Part shown: one piece after another, positions 1 to 8,591 of the stretch
How positions within the stretch are numbered: position 1 is the stretch's first letter
How the letters are laid out: every line of letters starts with the position of its first letter
Source of the DNA: an uncultured Bacteroidales bacterium
Lineage (GTDB): Bacteria > Bacteroidota > Bacteroidia > Bacteroidales > Paludibacteraceae
Length of the DNA stretch: 64,000 nucleotides
Reading direction: 5' to 3'
Assembly (NCBI GenBank): GCA_902766045.1
Contig: CACXCA010000004.1
Coordinates: forward strand, 1-64,000
Notes under the pieces: model-generated
Seen by the model: only the letters and a program-made list of their open reading frames with translations
Database searches by the model: none
Told to the model about the DNA's origin: nothing
Translations under genes and position numbers: made by a program

Positions 1-68
1 GCGATTTACAAGCCATATTTGCATATAGTATGCTTTTCTTTGCAAAAAATCACTTTCCCACGCAGAAT

Positions 69-1463
69 CTACTTTCCGATGCAGAAGCGAGAAAATATTG
101 TACCCAAGACTTCATCCGTTGTTATCTCACCCGTAATCTCACCTAAATAATGTAAACACTCACGAATATCCTGACTTAAGAAATCACCTGAGATATTGTT
201 CTCCAATCCATCTTGAACACGCAAAATGGCTGAATAGGCATTATTAAGCGCCTCATAATGTCTCATATTTGTCACCATCACGTCATTCTCTCCTATTTCA
301 GGAATTTGAGAGGCTTTAACCAGTATTTGCTCCAACTGATCTGTATTCAGGGTATGTTTAGCAGAAATAAACAACTCATCCCCTTTGAACTTCTTATAAT
401 AATCAGAGAAGGCTTGTTGTGTTGGGTCATCTATCAGATCCACTTTATTGAAGACCTTTATCAATTTCTTATCCTGTAGATGTTCCATGATAGAAACAGA
501 CAATTCATCTAAATGATGCAAGGGTTGAGATGCGTCAATCACCCACAAAACGACAGAAGCCTTATCCATCATCTTATAGCTACGTTCAATCCCCATGTTT
601 TCTATCACATCCGAAGTGTTTCGTAATCCAGCCGTATCAATGAATCGGAACAACAAACCATCAATAATAACCGTATCTTCGATTACATCTCTTGTCGTTC
701 CATGAATATCCGATACAATTGCTTTATCTTCTTTCAACAGATAATTTAGCAAAGTGGATTTTCCTGCATTGGTCTCACCAATGATGGAAACCGGTATTCC
801 ATTCTTAATTGCATTCCCTGTACTAAACGAATTCTTCAGGCTACCTATTTTCTTCAGAATCTCCTCAGCAAGAGCTTTCAACTCTGATCGGTCAGCAAAC
901 TCCAACTCCTCATGATCACTAAAATCCAATTCCAATTCAACCAAAGAGGTGAACGTAAGCAATCGATCTCTCAAGATGGAAATCTCTTTCGAAAAACCTC
1001 CGCGCATCTGATTCATGGCTAGTCGATGAGAAGCCTTATTCTGACAAGCAATTAAATCAGCAACCGCTTCAGCCTGACTTAAATCCATTCTTCCATTTGC
1101 AAATGCCCGTTGTGTAAACTCACCATGTGTGGCAATCCGACAACCTTTCGACAATAACTGTTTGATGATCTCCTGCTGAATATAGTGTGAGCCATGACAG
1201 GCTATCTCGACCGAATCCTCACCCGTAAAAGAATTAGGGGCACGAAAAACAGTAGCCAACACCTCATCTATGACTTCTGTCTTATCATTCAGAATCTTTC
1301 CATAATGAGCAGTATGCGTCTTCGCCTCATTTAATTTAAAATTCTTCCGAGAGGATTGGAATATTGAATCAACCGTCTCAATAGCATGATCACCAGAGAC
1401 TCTAACAATGGCAATAGCGCCTAATCCTGAGGCTGTTGAAACGGCACAAATTGTATCACTCAT
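69..1463 (-). CDS. mnmE: tRNA modification GTPase MnmE (TrmE)
   Basis: With MnmG, MnmE installs the (carboxymethyl)aminomethyl group on wobble uridine 34 of certain tRNAs in the cytoplasm. The 464-residue protein is full length for the family. It has an N-terminal tetrahydrofolate-binding region (residues 1-120), a helical domain and an inserted G domain: P-loop GETNAGKS at 229-236, GTTRD at 255-259, DTAGLR at 276-281 and NKVD at 339-342. It ends in the family-typical FCIGK, whose Cys is needed for modification. The P-loop carries Thr-Asn where the usual motif has Pro-Asn, a mild variation. A TAnnTTTG promoter box lies 30 bp upstream of the start. The gene follows the DUF2461 gene in the same direction. 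Confidence 0.97.
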   Translation of the reverse strand: MSDTICAVSTASGLGAIAIVRVSGDHAIETVDSIFQSSRKNFKLNEAKTHTAHYGKILNDKTEVIDEVLATVFRAPNSFTGEDSVEIACHGSHYIQQEIIKQLLSKGCRIATHGEFTQRAFANGRMDLSQAEAVADLIACQNKASHRLAMNQMRGGFSKEISILRDRLLTFTSLVELELDFSDHEELEFADRSELKALAEEILKKIGSLKNSFSTGNAIKNGIPVSIIGETNAGKSTLLNYLLKEDKAIVSDIHGTTRDVIEDTVIIDGLLFRFIDTAGLRNTSDVIENMGIERSYKMMDKASVVLWVIDASQPLHHLDELSVSIMEHLQDKKLIKVFNKVDLIDDPTQQAFSDYYKKFKGDELFISAKHTLNTDQLEQILVKASQIPEIGENDVMVTNMRHYEALNNAYSAILRVQDGLENNISGDFLSQDIRECLHYLGEITGEITTDEVLGTIFSRFCIGK

Positions 1464-1492
1464 AATTATTATCTATACTACATTTTATCACA

Positions 1493-1500
1493 CAAAGGTA
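1493..1500 (-). promoter_or_regulatory. Bacteroidetes -7 box for mnmE
   Basis: On the minus strand this reads TACCTTTG, an exact match to the Bacteroidetes -7 consensus TAnnTTTG. It lies 30 bp before the mnmE ATG. No clear -33 TTG was seen. Confidence 0.6.
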
Positions 1501-1518
1501 CGAACACACTATCCTACA

Positions 1519-2196
1519 TTAATCCTCCTGGGTATAATCAATCACCTGGTTAAGATACGTTATAAAAGGCATATTCAACTTAAACAGTTCTATCACCTTC
1601 TCCAGTAACTGATCATCATACAAAAATGATTCATCCACAGGTTTATCCAAACAGTATGTCTTCAATCGAAGATAATTCGAATAAGGAGAAGCCGCCATTT
1701 CTTTTGGTAATTTTTTCAGAGAATTATCTTCATCTAGTCTAAAGCCTTTTTTTCGGGCAGTCTGAACAAAACTGTCAAAAGCAGCACCATCATCCATGAT
1801 ATCTTCACGCACAATCTCAACCACCTTCTTATCATAGCAATAATGTCCCACAGCCAGCATACTCTCATCTGGATATCCTTCACCCCCAACTGACACATGG
1901 AAATAGTAGCCAGCTTTTCCTGCTTTCTTTCCACCAGGTGCAATAAAAACACCAAAATGGGTTTTATACGGTGATTTATCTGACGAGAAGCGAATGTCTC
2001 GATTGATACGATACGTACAATCTTTTAATTCCAAACCAGCTGTGCTTTTATCAAATTCGGCCACGCCAGCAATCAACTTCAATGCAAATTGGTTGAATTG
2101 TTCTTTCACTGCTTCATACTGTTTTTTATGCGCATGAAACCACTCTGTATTATTGTTTTTTTGTAATTCTCTTAAAAATTGGACAATCTCCTTCAT
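1519..2196 (-). CDS. DUF2461 (TIGR02453-type) protein
   Basis: This 225-residue protein belongs to the DUF2461 family, whose biochemical role is unknown. Family-typical features are the opening FLxxLxxNNxxxWF-like segment (residues 8-20), the central INRDIRFSxDKSPYK-type block (about 64-78) and the following glycine-rich segment with GGEGY. There is no signal peptide or membrane segment, so it is probably cytoplasmic. It has its own promoter box at 2225-2232 and lies 55 bp before mnmE. The family assignment is strong; no function can be given. Confidence 0.85.
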   Translation of the reverse strand: MKEIVQFLRELQKNNNTEWFHAHKKQYEAVKEQFNQFALKLIAGVAEFDKSTAGLELKDCTYRINRDIRFSSDKSPYKTHFGVFIAPGGKKAGKAGYYFHVSVGGEGYPDESMLAVGHYCYDKKVVEIVREDIMDDGAAFDSFVQTARKKGFRLDEDNSLKKLPKEMAASPYSNYLRLKTYCLDKPVDESFLYDDQLLEKVIELFKLNMPFITYLNQVIDYTQED

Positions 2197-2224
2197 CGTT
2201 TAATCGTTTTAATGAAACTGAATA

Positions 2225-2232
2225 CAAAAGTA
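2225..2232 (-). promoter_or_regulatory. -7 box for the DUF2461 gene
   Basis: The minus strand reads TACTTTTG, matching TAnnTTTG, 28 bp before the ATG. Confidence 0.55.
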
Positions 2233-2369
2233 AAAAGATTTCAACGAAAAAAGAAGGTATAACATGATTCAACCTGCCAAAAAACAAGCTATCCGTTTTC
2301 TCTTCCTATCACGTCCTTTTTTTTCCGCATTATTCAACCCGTAAATTTACGAATTATAGCGAGATTCAT

Positions 2370-2377
2370 TATTTTTG
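2370..2377 (+). promoter_or_regulatory. -7 box for the small lipoprotein gene
   Basis: TATTTTTG matches TAnnTTTG and lies 29 bp before the ATG at 2407. Confidence 0.55.
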
Positions 2378-2406
2378 CATACGATTTTAACTAACATCAT
2401 TACACC

Positions 2407-2802
2407 ATGAAAAATTTTTTCTTTTCTATAAGCATTGTCTTATTTTTAAGTTCGTGTTCGTATCTAACTGTTAAAGATAAAAACAAGAAAGAAGAGCCTC
2501 TATTGGACTCTGTAACTATTGAGCAAAATGCAAAAGCATATATTGCAAACATTGCAGCACTTCAATACATTGATTATGCGACTGTCATCAATGACACAGC
2601 CTTTCTAGCCCTTCCATCTCGCAGTGCAAGAGAACATACGCAAGACAATACAGCTGCTATCTTTTTATCTGACATGCGTAAATCTGGTAAATTCACAAAT
2701 ATCTGTTGTTGCAAAGTGCTAAACTCCAATTCAGAGAATTTCGTATGGAATGACAGCATCGTAGCTGGTCAAACAATAGGTTTCGCCCAAGTAGAGAATT
2801 AA
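2407..2802 (+). CDS. small lipoprotein of unknown function
   Basis: I do not recognise this 131-residue protein. It has a lipoprotein signal: a short basic start, a hydrophobic stretch and a lipobox LSSC with the lipidated Cys at residue 17. The mature part is small, polar and contains a CCC cluster near residues 100-102 in the segment ICCCKV. It has its own promoter and is convergent with the downstream glycosyltransferase gene, the two stop codons overlapping by 4 bp. Export to the envelope is well supported; function is unknown. Confidence 0.7.
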   Translation: MKNFFFSISIVLFLSSCSYLTVKDKNKKEEPLLDSVTIEQNAKAYIANIAALQYIDYATVINDTAFLALPSRSAREHTQDNTAAIFLSDMRKSGKFTNICCCKVLNSNSENFVWNDSIVAGQTIGFAQVEN

Positions 2803-3752
2803 GACAAACCAGACGATTGGTATTGAAGAATCCAATAATTCTTATTATTGGATCGTTTTAGTATTGCATTAAGTGAATACGAAGTATAGTGATGACCGGC
2901 TCTATTCCCTAGGTATTTTGCAAAACAGATCATCAACCATTTAAGAAGTGACACCAATTTGAATTTTTTAAGCAGTTCACGCGTAATCATTTTAGCCATT
3001 TTAATGCCTTCCCCCGTTTCACTTTCAACCTGAAACGTAGAAGCATACATCGTTAAGAACGCCCCTATATCAAAATTACGTTTATAATGTTCTTTCAATG
3101 TAAAGTTATGAGAATGAAAGACTTCCGCATTCGATTGATAGGCAATTTTATACCCATTAGACAAGAGGGTTGCCGCCATCAGCATATCTTCATTTGTTAA
3201 TATTGGTGAATGGAATCCCCCTACCTCATCAAAAACCGTTCTACGGTAGATAGAGCAGACATCCGACAAGAAAAACGTTTTTATTCCCAAGGTCTCTTTA
3301 TCTCGATATGTACGGATAGAAGGCTCCGAAGGATAATTAAACCGTCTTGTTAATTTTTCTGTTATACAGGCTGTATCATAAGGAATCTGACGAGCGTATG
3401 CTGCTGCCACCTGTGAGTCTGTCATAAAGACTGCGCATAAATTTTCTATCAAAGAAGGAGTTGGCAGGGCATCCTGAGATAAGAAGAGGACAAAATCTGC
3501 TTTTGTCTGTTTCAATCCATAGTTACGAGTGGCACCATGATCAAACGTTGACCTATCAATAGCAATAAAATTTACGTTCCATTTCTCAGCAATCGAACGA
3601 GTCCGATCTGTTGATTCAGAATCAATCACCCATATTTCAGATGGTTGATGCGTCTGCAGAGACAAGCTTTGCAGTTGTTGATCTAAAAAATTCTCCGCAT
3701 TTAATGTAGGGATAACAACGGCGACAGAAAAGTTTATGTTATCAGAAAGCAT
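2799..3752 (-). CDS. family 2 glycosyltransferase (rhamnosyltransferase-like)
   Basis: This 317-residue protein has a GT-A fold start (VVIPTLNAE at about 12-20), the VIDSESTDRT nucleotide-binding block and FDHGATRNYGL, a motif typical of the RfbN-type rhamnosyltransferase group. The metal-binding position reads SQDA rather than a classical DxD, as is common in this subgroup. It probably transfers a sugar from a nucleotide donor during assembly of a surface polysaccharide or O-antigen at the cytoplasmic face. It lies 3 bp after another GT2 gene, so the two are cotranscribed. The exact donor and acceptor cannot be read from sequence. Confidence 0.85.
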   Translation of the reverse strand: MLSDNINFSVAVVIPTLNAENFLDQQLQSLSLQTHQPSEIWVIDSESTDRTRSIAEKWNVNFIAIDRSTFDHGATRNYGLKQTKADFVLFLSQDALPTPSLIENLCAVFMTDSQVAAAYARQIPYDTACITEKLTRRFNYPSEPSIRTYRDKETLGIKTFFLSDVCSIYRRTVFDEVGGFHSPILTNEDMLMAATLLSNGYKIAYQSNAEVFHSHNFTLKEHYKRNFDIGAFLTMYASTFQVESETGEGIKMAKMITRELLKKFKLVSLLKWLMICFAKYLGNRAGHHYTSYSLNAILKRSNNKNYWILQYQSSGLS

Positions 3753-3755
3753 AAA

Positions 3756-4559
3756 CTATTCTCCTTTCATTTTCTCTTTAACTACTTTTCTGAAATAATA
3801 ACTATATCCCATAATCTGGCTCAAGGTTTGTCTAGACATAAACTTTTGAGTGATAGGACGTTGATAATCATGAGATATAGAGACATACGGTAGATACATT
3901 GTTTTATAGCCACATTTAGACAATCGGCGACAAAAATCAGCATCTTCTGGTCCATAAAAGATACGTTCATCCAAGAAGCCCACTTTCACCTGTGCTTTTT
4001 TTCGAATCAATTGACAAGCGCCAATCACAAAATCCACTTGCATAGGTTCCGTACCAGAAACATCGTACAAAGTTTTTAAGTATGATTTTTCAAATAAGTT
4101 AAGTCCGAATTTCAAGCCTATGTTATGTAAACCGCTTTTAATAACGCCTAAACGAGTAGGATAATGTTTACAGCTGGCTTGTGGCAATCCATCCTGTCCG
4201 ATCAGTTTACAACTACAGATTCCCACATCTTCATGTTCATCCATATAATTAACCATCGTGTAGAAAGCCTCTTTGTTCATCTCGGTATCACTATCGAGGA
4301 ACATGATGTAATCGCTGGCAGAATTGACCATTCCGATATTTCTGGCAGATGCCACACCACGATTCACACCACAGCTGATCATTTTTATATTAGGATATGA
4401 ATGAGTAATTGCTGCTCTAGTTTCATCCGTAGAAGCATTGTCAACATACAAAATCTCTACTTCTGGATCATTTTGCAGAAATTCCAGTGAGGCAAAATTC
4501 TTTTGTAAATAGTGCCAAGAATTATGTCCAATTACGATTATGGTTACTTTTATCTTCAT
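3756..4559 (-). CDS. family 2 glycosyltransferase (WbbL-like)
   Basis: This 267-residue GT-A enzyme has TIIVIGHNS at the N terminus, LYVDNASTDET, the metal-binding LDSDTE and a downstream FVIGACQLIRK/EDADFCRRL pair. These resemble WbbL-like rhamnosyl or N-acetylglucosaminyl transferases. It forms a two-gene unit with the adjacent GT2 gene. The start codon lies only about 12 bp beyond a strong hairpin that ends the TPR/gyrA transcript, and no promoter box fits in that gap, so expression may depend on readthrough. Substrate unknown. Confidence 0.85.
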   Translation of the reverse strand: MKIKVTIIVIGHNSWHYLQKNFASLEFLQNDPEVEILYVDNASTDETRAAITHSYPNIKMISCGVNRGVASARNIGMVNSASDYIMFLDSDTEMNKEAFYTMVNYMDEHEDVGICSCKLIGQDGLPQASCKHYPTRLGVIKSGLHNIGLKFGLNLFEKSYLKTLYDVSGTEPMQVDFVIGACQLIRKKAQVKVGFLDERIFYGPEDADFCRRLSKCGYKTMYLPYVSISHDYQRPITQKFMSRQTLSQIMGYSYYFRKVVKEKMKGE

Positions 4560-4566
4560 ATCCTAT

Positions 4567-4602
4567 AAAAAGTCTGATTGAATAAAAATTATTCAATCAG
4601 AC
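4567..4602 (-). terminator. intrinsic terminator after the TPR gene
   Basis: Perfect 14-bp stem (arms 4572-4585 and 4589-4602) with a 3-nt loop, followed on the minus strand by a T run. It ends the gyrA-TPR transcript. Confidence 0.8.
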
Positions 4603-4615
4603 CTGAGAAAAAATA

Positions 4616-5830
4616 TTATTTCAATTTATTTAATTCAGCCTCAATCTCTTTGTAATGAGCACCATCGTTGATACGATAGTAACAAGTCTTCAAGAGATTC
4701 AAGTTAGGAGAATCTTGTGGATTGATAGATCTTGCTTTTTCCAAATAAGGGATAGCCAATTTAAATTGCTCCTTAGCCATATTGGTTGCAGCTTGATACT
4801 TCTTATTATCCTTGATCTTATTTGCTGCTAAAGCGGCGCTCTCACCTTTTTTCAAGTAGCATAAACCACAGCAATAGTTAGCATCAAAATCATTCTCCTT
4901 AACAGCAATAGCTTGTTTAGCCACCTCAATAGCTTTATCATAATCTTCCTTCTCCAAGAATACTCTTAGTTTAACAAGATAGTATTGAGGGTTTTTAGGA
5001 TCTTTCTTGATAGCTTCGTCTGCATAAGCAAGAGCTTCAGACTCCTTCTTATTCTTTACGTAATAGTTGATCATTGTACCGATAAAGAATGAGTTAGAAG
5101 GATATTTATTGATACCTTCTTTCAATACAGCAATCATCTTTTCCTCATTTCCTTCCTCCTCGTAAAGTGAATATAACCATTCATGCATAGCTTGACCATA
5201 CTTAGGATCATTTTTCAAATCCTCCATGTATTGAATCTTTATATCCTTCTTACTACTAACATTATGAGCAGCATTGATTGTATAATACTTAATCTCATTA
5301 TACAAGGTATCAGACTTTAAGTTTAATTTACTCAACACTGGATAATCAGCCATTTCAATATATTTTGACCACAAATTAACAGCTGACTCATAATCTTTTT
5401 CATTATAATTAGCCAAACCTGCATTGATCAAATAGTTTTTGTAATTTTCCATTTTACCAGGGATCAACTTAGTATATTTAGGCTTCACCTGACCTTTTTC
5501 ATTTGGAAGATTATCCAATTCAGAAGTTTTCTTATAAGCATCAACAGCCTTAATCAAAACTTCATCAATCAAATCTTGGCTATATTCTTTCTGAAGTTGT
5601 CTTTTTGTATCCTCATCAATGTATATCTTCTCATATACCTCAGCAGCCACCCAGTATGTCTTTGTTTGATTAGCTGTCTCAGGATTCTTTATAGCAGACT
5701 CAATCATTGACTTAGCCCCAGCAAAATCATTTTCATAAATTTTATTTTCTGCACCTGTTACATTTTTCTTCTGTGCAAATGCGCCCATAGCTATAGCTAG
5801 TGCGAATAATGAAACTGTAATTTTCTTCAT
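4616..5830 (-). CDS. secreted tetratricopeptide-repeat protein
   Basis: This 404-residue protein begins with a clear signal peptide (hydrophobic stretch then AFAQ, cleavage near residue 19). The rest is helical and contains TPR units, best seen from about residue 210 to 390 (for example YPSNSFFIGTMINYYVKN, DPKNPQYYLVKLRVFL, INPQDSPNLNLLKTCY). It probably acts as a periplasmic protein-protein scaffold. It begins 21 bp after gyrA and is likely cotranscribed from the gyrA promoter; a strong terminator follows. Specific partner unknown. Confidence 0.75.
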   Translation of the reverse strand: MKKITVSLFALAIAMGAFAQKKNVTGAENKIYENDFAGAKSMIESAIKNPETANQTKTYWVAAEVYEKIYIDEDTKRQLQKEYSQDLIDEVLIKAVDAYKKTSELDNLPNEKGQVKPKYTKLIPGKMENYKNYLINAGLANYNEKDYESAVNLWSKYIEMADYPVLSKLNLKSDTLYNEIKYYTINAAHNVSSKKDIKIQYMEDLKNDPKYGQAMHEWLYSLYEEEGNEEKMIAVLKEGINKYPSNSFFIGTMINYYVKNKKESEALAYADEAIKKDPKNPQYYLVKLRVFLEKEDYDKAIEVAKQAIAVKENDFDANYCCGLCYLKKGESAALAANKIKDNKKYQAATNMAKEQFKLAIPYLEKARSINPQDSPNLNLLKTCYYRINDGAHYKEIEAELNKLK

Positions 5831-5851
5831 TTTAATATCGAATTAATTTAT

Positions 5852-8371
5852 TTATTCATTGTTATTATTCTCTGTTTCGTCAGAAAGTGTTTCTTCTACA
5901 CCCTCTTCAGATTCATTTTCATCTTCTTCTGAGTGTGTCACTCTACATACAGAAGCGATCTGATCATTCTTCTTCGTAAGATTAATCAAACGTACACCTT
6001 GCGTTGCGCGACCTTGAATACGGACATCCGTCATACACAACCGAATGGTGATACCTGACTTATTGATAATCATCAAATCATGTTCATCTGTCACATTCTT
6101 TATCGCAATCAAATCTCCTGTTTTCTCTGTAATGTTCAGAGTCTTGACACCCTTACCACCTCTGTTCGTCACACGATAGTCTTCTATGTTAGAACGCTTT
6201 CCATATCCTTGATCAGAAACGACCAAAATGGATTCCTTCTCTGCATCCTCTATCACAATCATTCCTATCACCTCGTCATCATCACCATCCAATGTCATAC
6301 CTTTGACACCTGTGGATACACGACCCATCGTACGTACCTTAGATTCATTGAAACGAATAGCTTTACCATGCTTGTTCGCCATGATAATCTCTGAGTTGCC
6401 ATCCGTCAAACATACATCGATCACACGGTCATCTTCACGAATGACAATAGCATTCACACCATTTGTACGTGGACGAGAATAAGCTTCCAACGATGTCTTC
6501 TTAATCACACCGTTCTTCGTACAGAAGACAATATTATGACTCTTGTTAAACTCTTCATCATCCAATGACTTAACACATATCATTGCATTGATTTTATCAT
6601 CAGAATCGATATTCAACATATTCTGAATTGCCCTTCCCTTCGTGTTCTTAGCACCTTCAGGCAACTGATATACTTTTTGCCAATAGCAACGACCTTTCTG
6701 TGTAAAGAATAATAAGGTATTATGCATAGATGCGGAGTAGATATATTCAATGAAATCAGCATCTCTTGCACTACTTCCCTTTGAACCTACGCCTCCTCTA
6801 TTCTGTGATTTAAACTCTGCCAATGGAGTTCTCTTGATATATCCCATGTGAGACAATGTCAGAACCATCTCTTCATCAGCATAGAAGTCTTCTGGATTAA
6901 ACTCTTCAGCCGTGAACATGATCTCTGTGCGGCGCTCATCACCATACTTCTCCTTCACCTCAAGCAACTCATCTTTGATGATCTGCATTCTCATCTCTTC
7001 ACTAGCCAAGACTGCTTTCAAATGTTCAATCAACTTCATCAAATCAGCATACTCAGCACGAAGTTCTTCAATTGCCAAAGCAACTAACTGACGCAAACGC
7101 ATTTCTACGATTGCCTTTGCCTGCTCCAAATCAAAGTTGAAACGATCCATGAGTCGCTGTCTTGACTCTTCTACCGTCTTAGAAGAACGGATGATCTGAA
7201 TCACTTCATCCAAATTATCCACAGCCACAATCAAGGCCTCTAATATATGAGCACGCTTCTCTGCTTCTTTCAATTCAAACATCGTACGTCTTGTAACAAC
7301 TTCCATACGATGAGCCACAAACTCAGAGATCAAATCTCTTAAGTTCAGTAATTTAGGTCGTCCATGTACCAATGCAATGTTATTGACACTGAACGAAGAC
7401 TGTAAAGCCGAATACTTATATAATTTATTTAATACGACCTGACTGTTGGCATCTCTCTTCACATCAATCACGATACGCATACCCTCATGGTCTGACTCAT
7501 CATTGATGTTTGAGATTCCCTCAATTCTTTTCTCATTCACCATATCGGCAATAGAGGAAATCAATTCACTTCTATTGATTTGGTATGGTATTTCACGGAT
7601 GACAATCTTATCATGAGAATCGTCCGTTTCTATTTCACATTTTGCACGGATAACGACCTTTCCACGGCCTGTAAGATAAGAATCTCTTACGCCCGAATAA
7701 CCATATATGATACCACCTGTTGGGAAATCAGGAGCTTTGATCAGCTTAATCAAATCTTCTATGTCAATCTCCTTATTATCAACATACGCTACAATAGCAT
7801 CAATCGTATCAGATATATTATGAGGTGCCATATTGGTAGCCATACCAACGGCAATACCGGATGCTCCGTTGACCAACAATTGAGGAATACGCGTCGGCAT
7901 CACAGTCGGTTCCTGATGCTCACCGTCAAAATTATCTTGGAAATCAACCGTATCCTTATCAAGGTCTATCATTATATCCTCAGCAATACGATTCAATTTA
8001 GCTTCCGTATAACGCATTGCAGCTGCCGAATCACCATCAATGGATCCAAAGTTTCCTTGTCCGAATACCAATGGATAACGCAATGTCCAATCCTGCGCCA
8101 TACGAACCAACGTACCATACACAGATGAATCACCATGAGGGTGATATTTTCCCAACACCTCTCCAACGATTCTCGCCGACTTCTTTGTGGGTTTATTAAA
8201 TGTCAACCCCAACTCATTCATACCAAACAACACACGACGATGCACGGGCTTAAAACCATCGCGCACATCAGGCAAGGCACGAGAAACAATCACAGACATC
8301 GAATAATCGATGTACGATGATCTCATCTCTTCATCAATATCAATCTTGATAATTCTGTCTTGATCTTCCAT
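5852..8371 (-). CDS. gyrA: DNA gyrase subunit A
   Basis: GyrA is the breakage-reunion subunit of gyrase, which with GyrB introduces negative supercoils using ATP. The protein is 839 residues, full length. The catalytic tyrosine is Tyr121 in AAAMRYTEAKL. The quinolone region reads HPHGDSSVYGT: Ser82 equals E. coli Ser83, and Gly86 takes the place of E. coli Asp87. The C-terminal beta-pinwheel starts with a GyrA-box variant QNRGGVG, and the tail after about residue 805 is very acidic. GyrA rather than ParC is favoured by the GyrA box. Probably cotranscribed with the following TPR gene. Confidence 0.97.
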   Translation of the reverse strand: MEDQDRIIKIDIDEEMRSSYIDYSMSVIVSRALPDVRDGFKPVHRRVLFGMNELGLTFNKPTKKSARIVGEVLGKYHPHGDSSVYGTLVRMAQDWTLRYPLVFGQGNFGSIDGDSAAAMRYTEAKLNRIAEDIMIDLDKDTVDFQDNFDGEHQEPTVMPTRIPQLLVNGASGIAVGMATNMAPHNISDTIDAIVAYVDNKEIDIEDLIKLIKAPDFPTGGIIYGYSGVRDSYLTGRGKVVIRAKCEIETDDSHDKIVIREIPYQINRSELISSIADMVNEKRIEGISNINDESDHEGMRIVIDVKRDANSQVVLNKLYKYSALQSSFSVNNIALVHGRPKLLNLRDLISEFVAHRMEVVTRRTMFELKEAEKRAHILEALIVAVDNLDEVIQIIRSSKTVEESRQRLMDRFNFDLEQAKAIVEMRLRQLVALAIEELRAEYADLMKLIEHLKAVLASEEMRMQIIKDELLEVKEKYGDERRTEIMFTAEEFNPEDFYADEEMVLTLSHMGYIKRTPLAEFKSQNRGGVGSKGSSARDADFIEYIYSASMHNTLLFFTQKGRCYWQKVYQLPEGAKNTKGRAIQNMLNIDSDDKINAMICVKSLDDEEFNKSHNIVFCTKNGVIKKTSLEAYSRPRTNGVNAIVIREDDRVIDVCLTDGNSEIIMANKHGKAIRFNESKVRTMGRVSTGVKGMTLDGDDDEVIGMIVIEDAEKESILVVSDQGYGKRSNIEDYRVTNRGGKGVKTLNITEKTGDLIAIKNVTDEHDLMIINKSGITIRLCMTDVRIQGRATQGVRLINLTKKNDQIASVCRVTHSEEDENESEEGVEETLSDETENNNNE

Positions 8372-8540
8372 GATCTATTTTTTATATTATTACTTCACTC
8401 AATTTCAAATTCTTTAAAAGCGCATAAAATTACAAAAAAATACGACATCAACCAAAAAAAAAGTTTTAAACATTTTCGTTATTTCCCCTTTCATCGGTTA
8501 TTTTTCTTCATTATTATTTAACTTTCTATTTTAAATAAGC

Positions 8541-8548
8541 TAAATTTG
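8541..8548 (+). promoter_or_regulatory. -7 box for the AraC regulator
   Basis: TAAATTTG matches TAnnTTTG. A start site 5-7 nt downstream would fall at about 8554, so the ATG at 8556 would have almost no leader. This favours the ATG at 8592 as the real start. Confidence 0.6.
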
Positions 8549-8591
8549 CATTAGCATGATATTTCATCTATTAATTGGTAACTTACTAAAC

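Noticed and set aside
21-43. hairpin GCATA-TAG-TATGC with T-rich flank at the window start
   Set aside because: Only a 5-bp stem and the gene it would serve lies outside the window; too weak to list as a terminator.
7580-8128. 182-codon open frame on the plus strand
   Set aside because: It lies fully antisense to the gyrA catalytic region, has no promoter and its product resembles no protein; gyrA explains the sequence.
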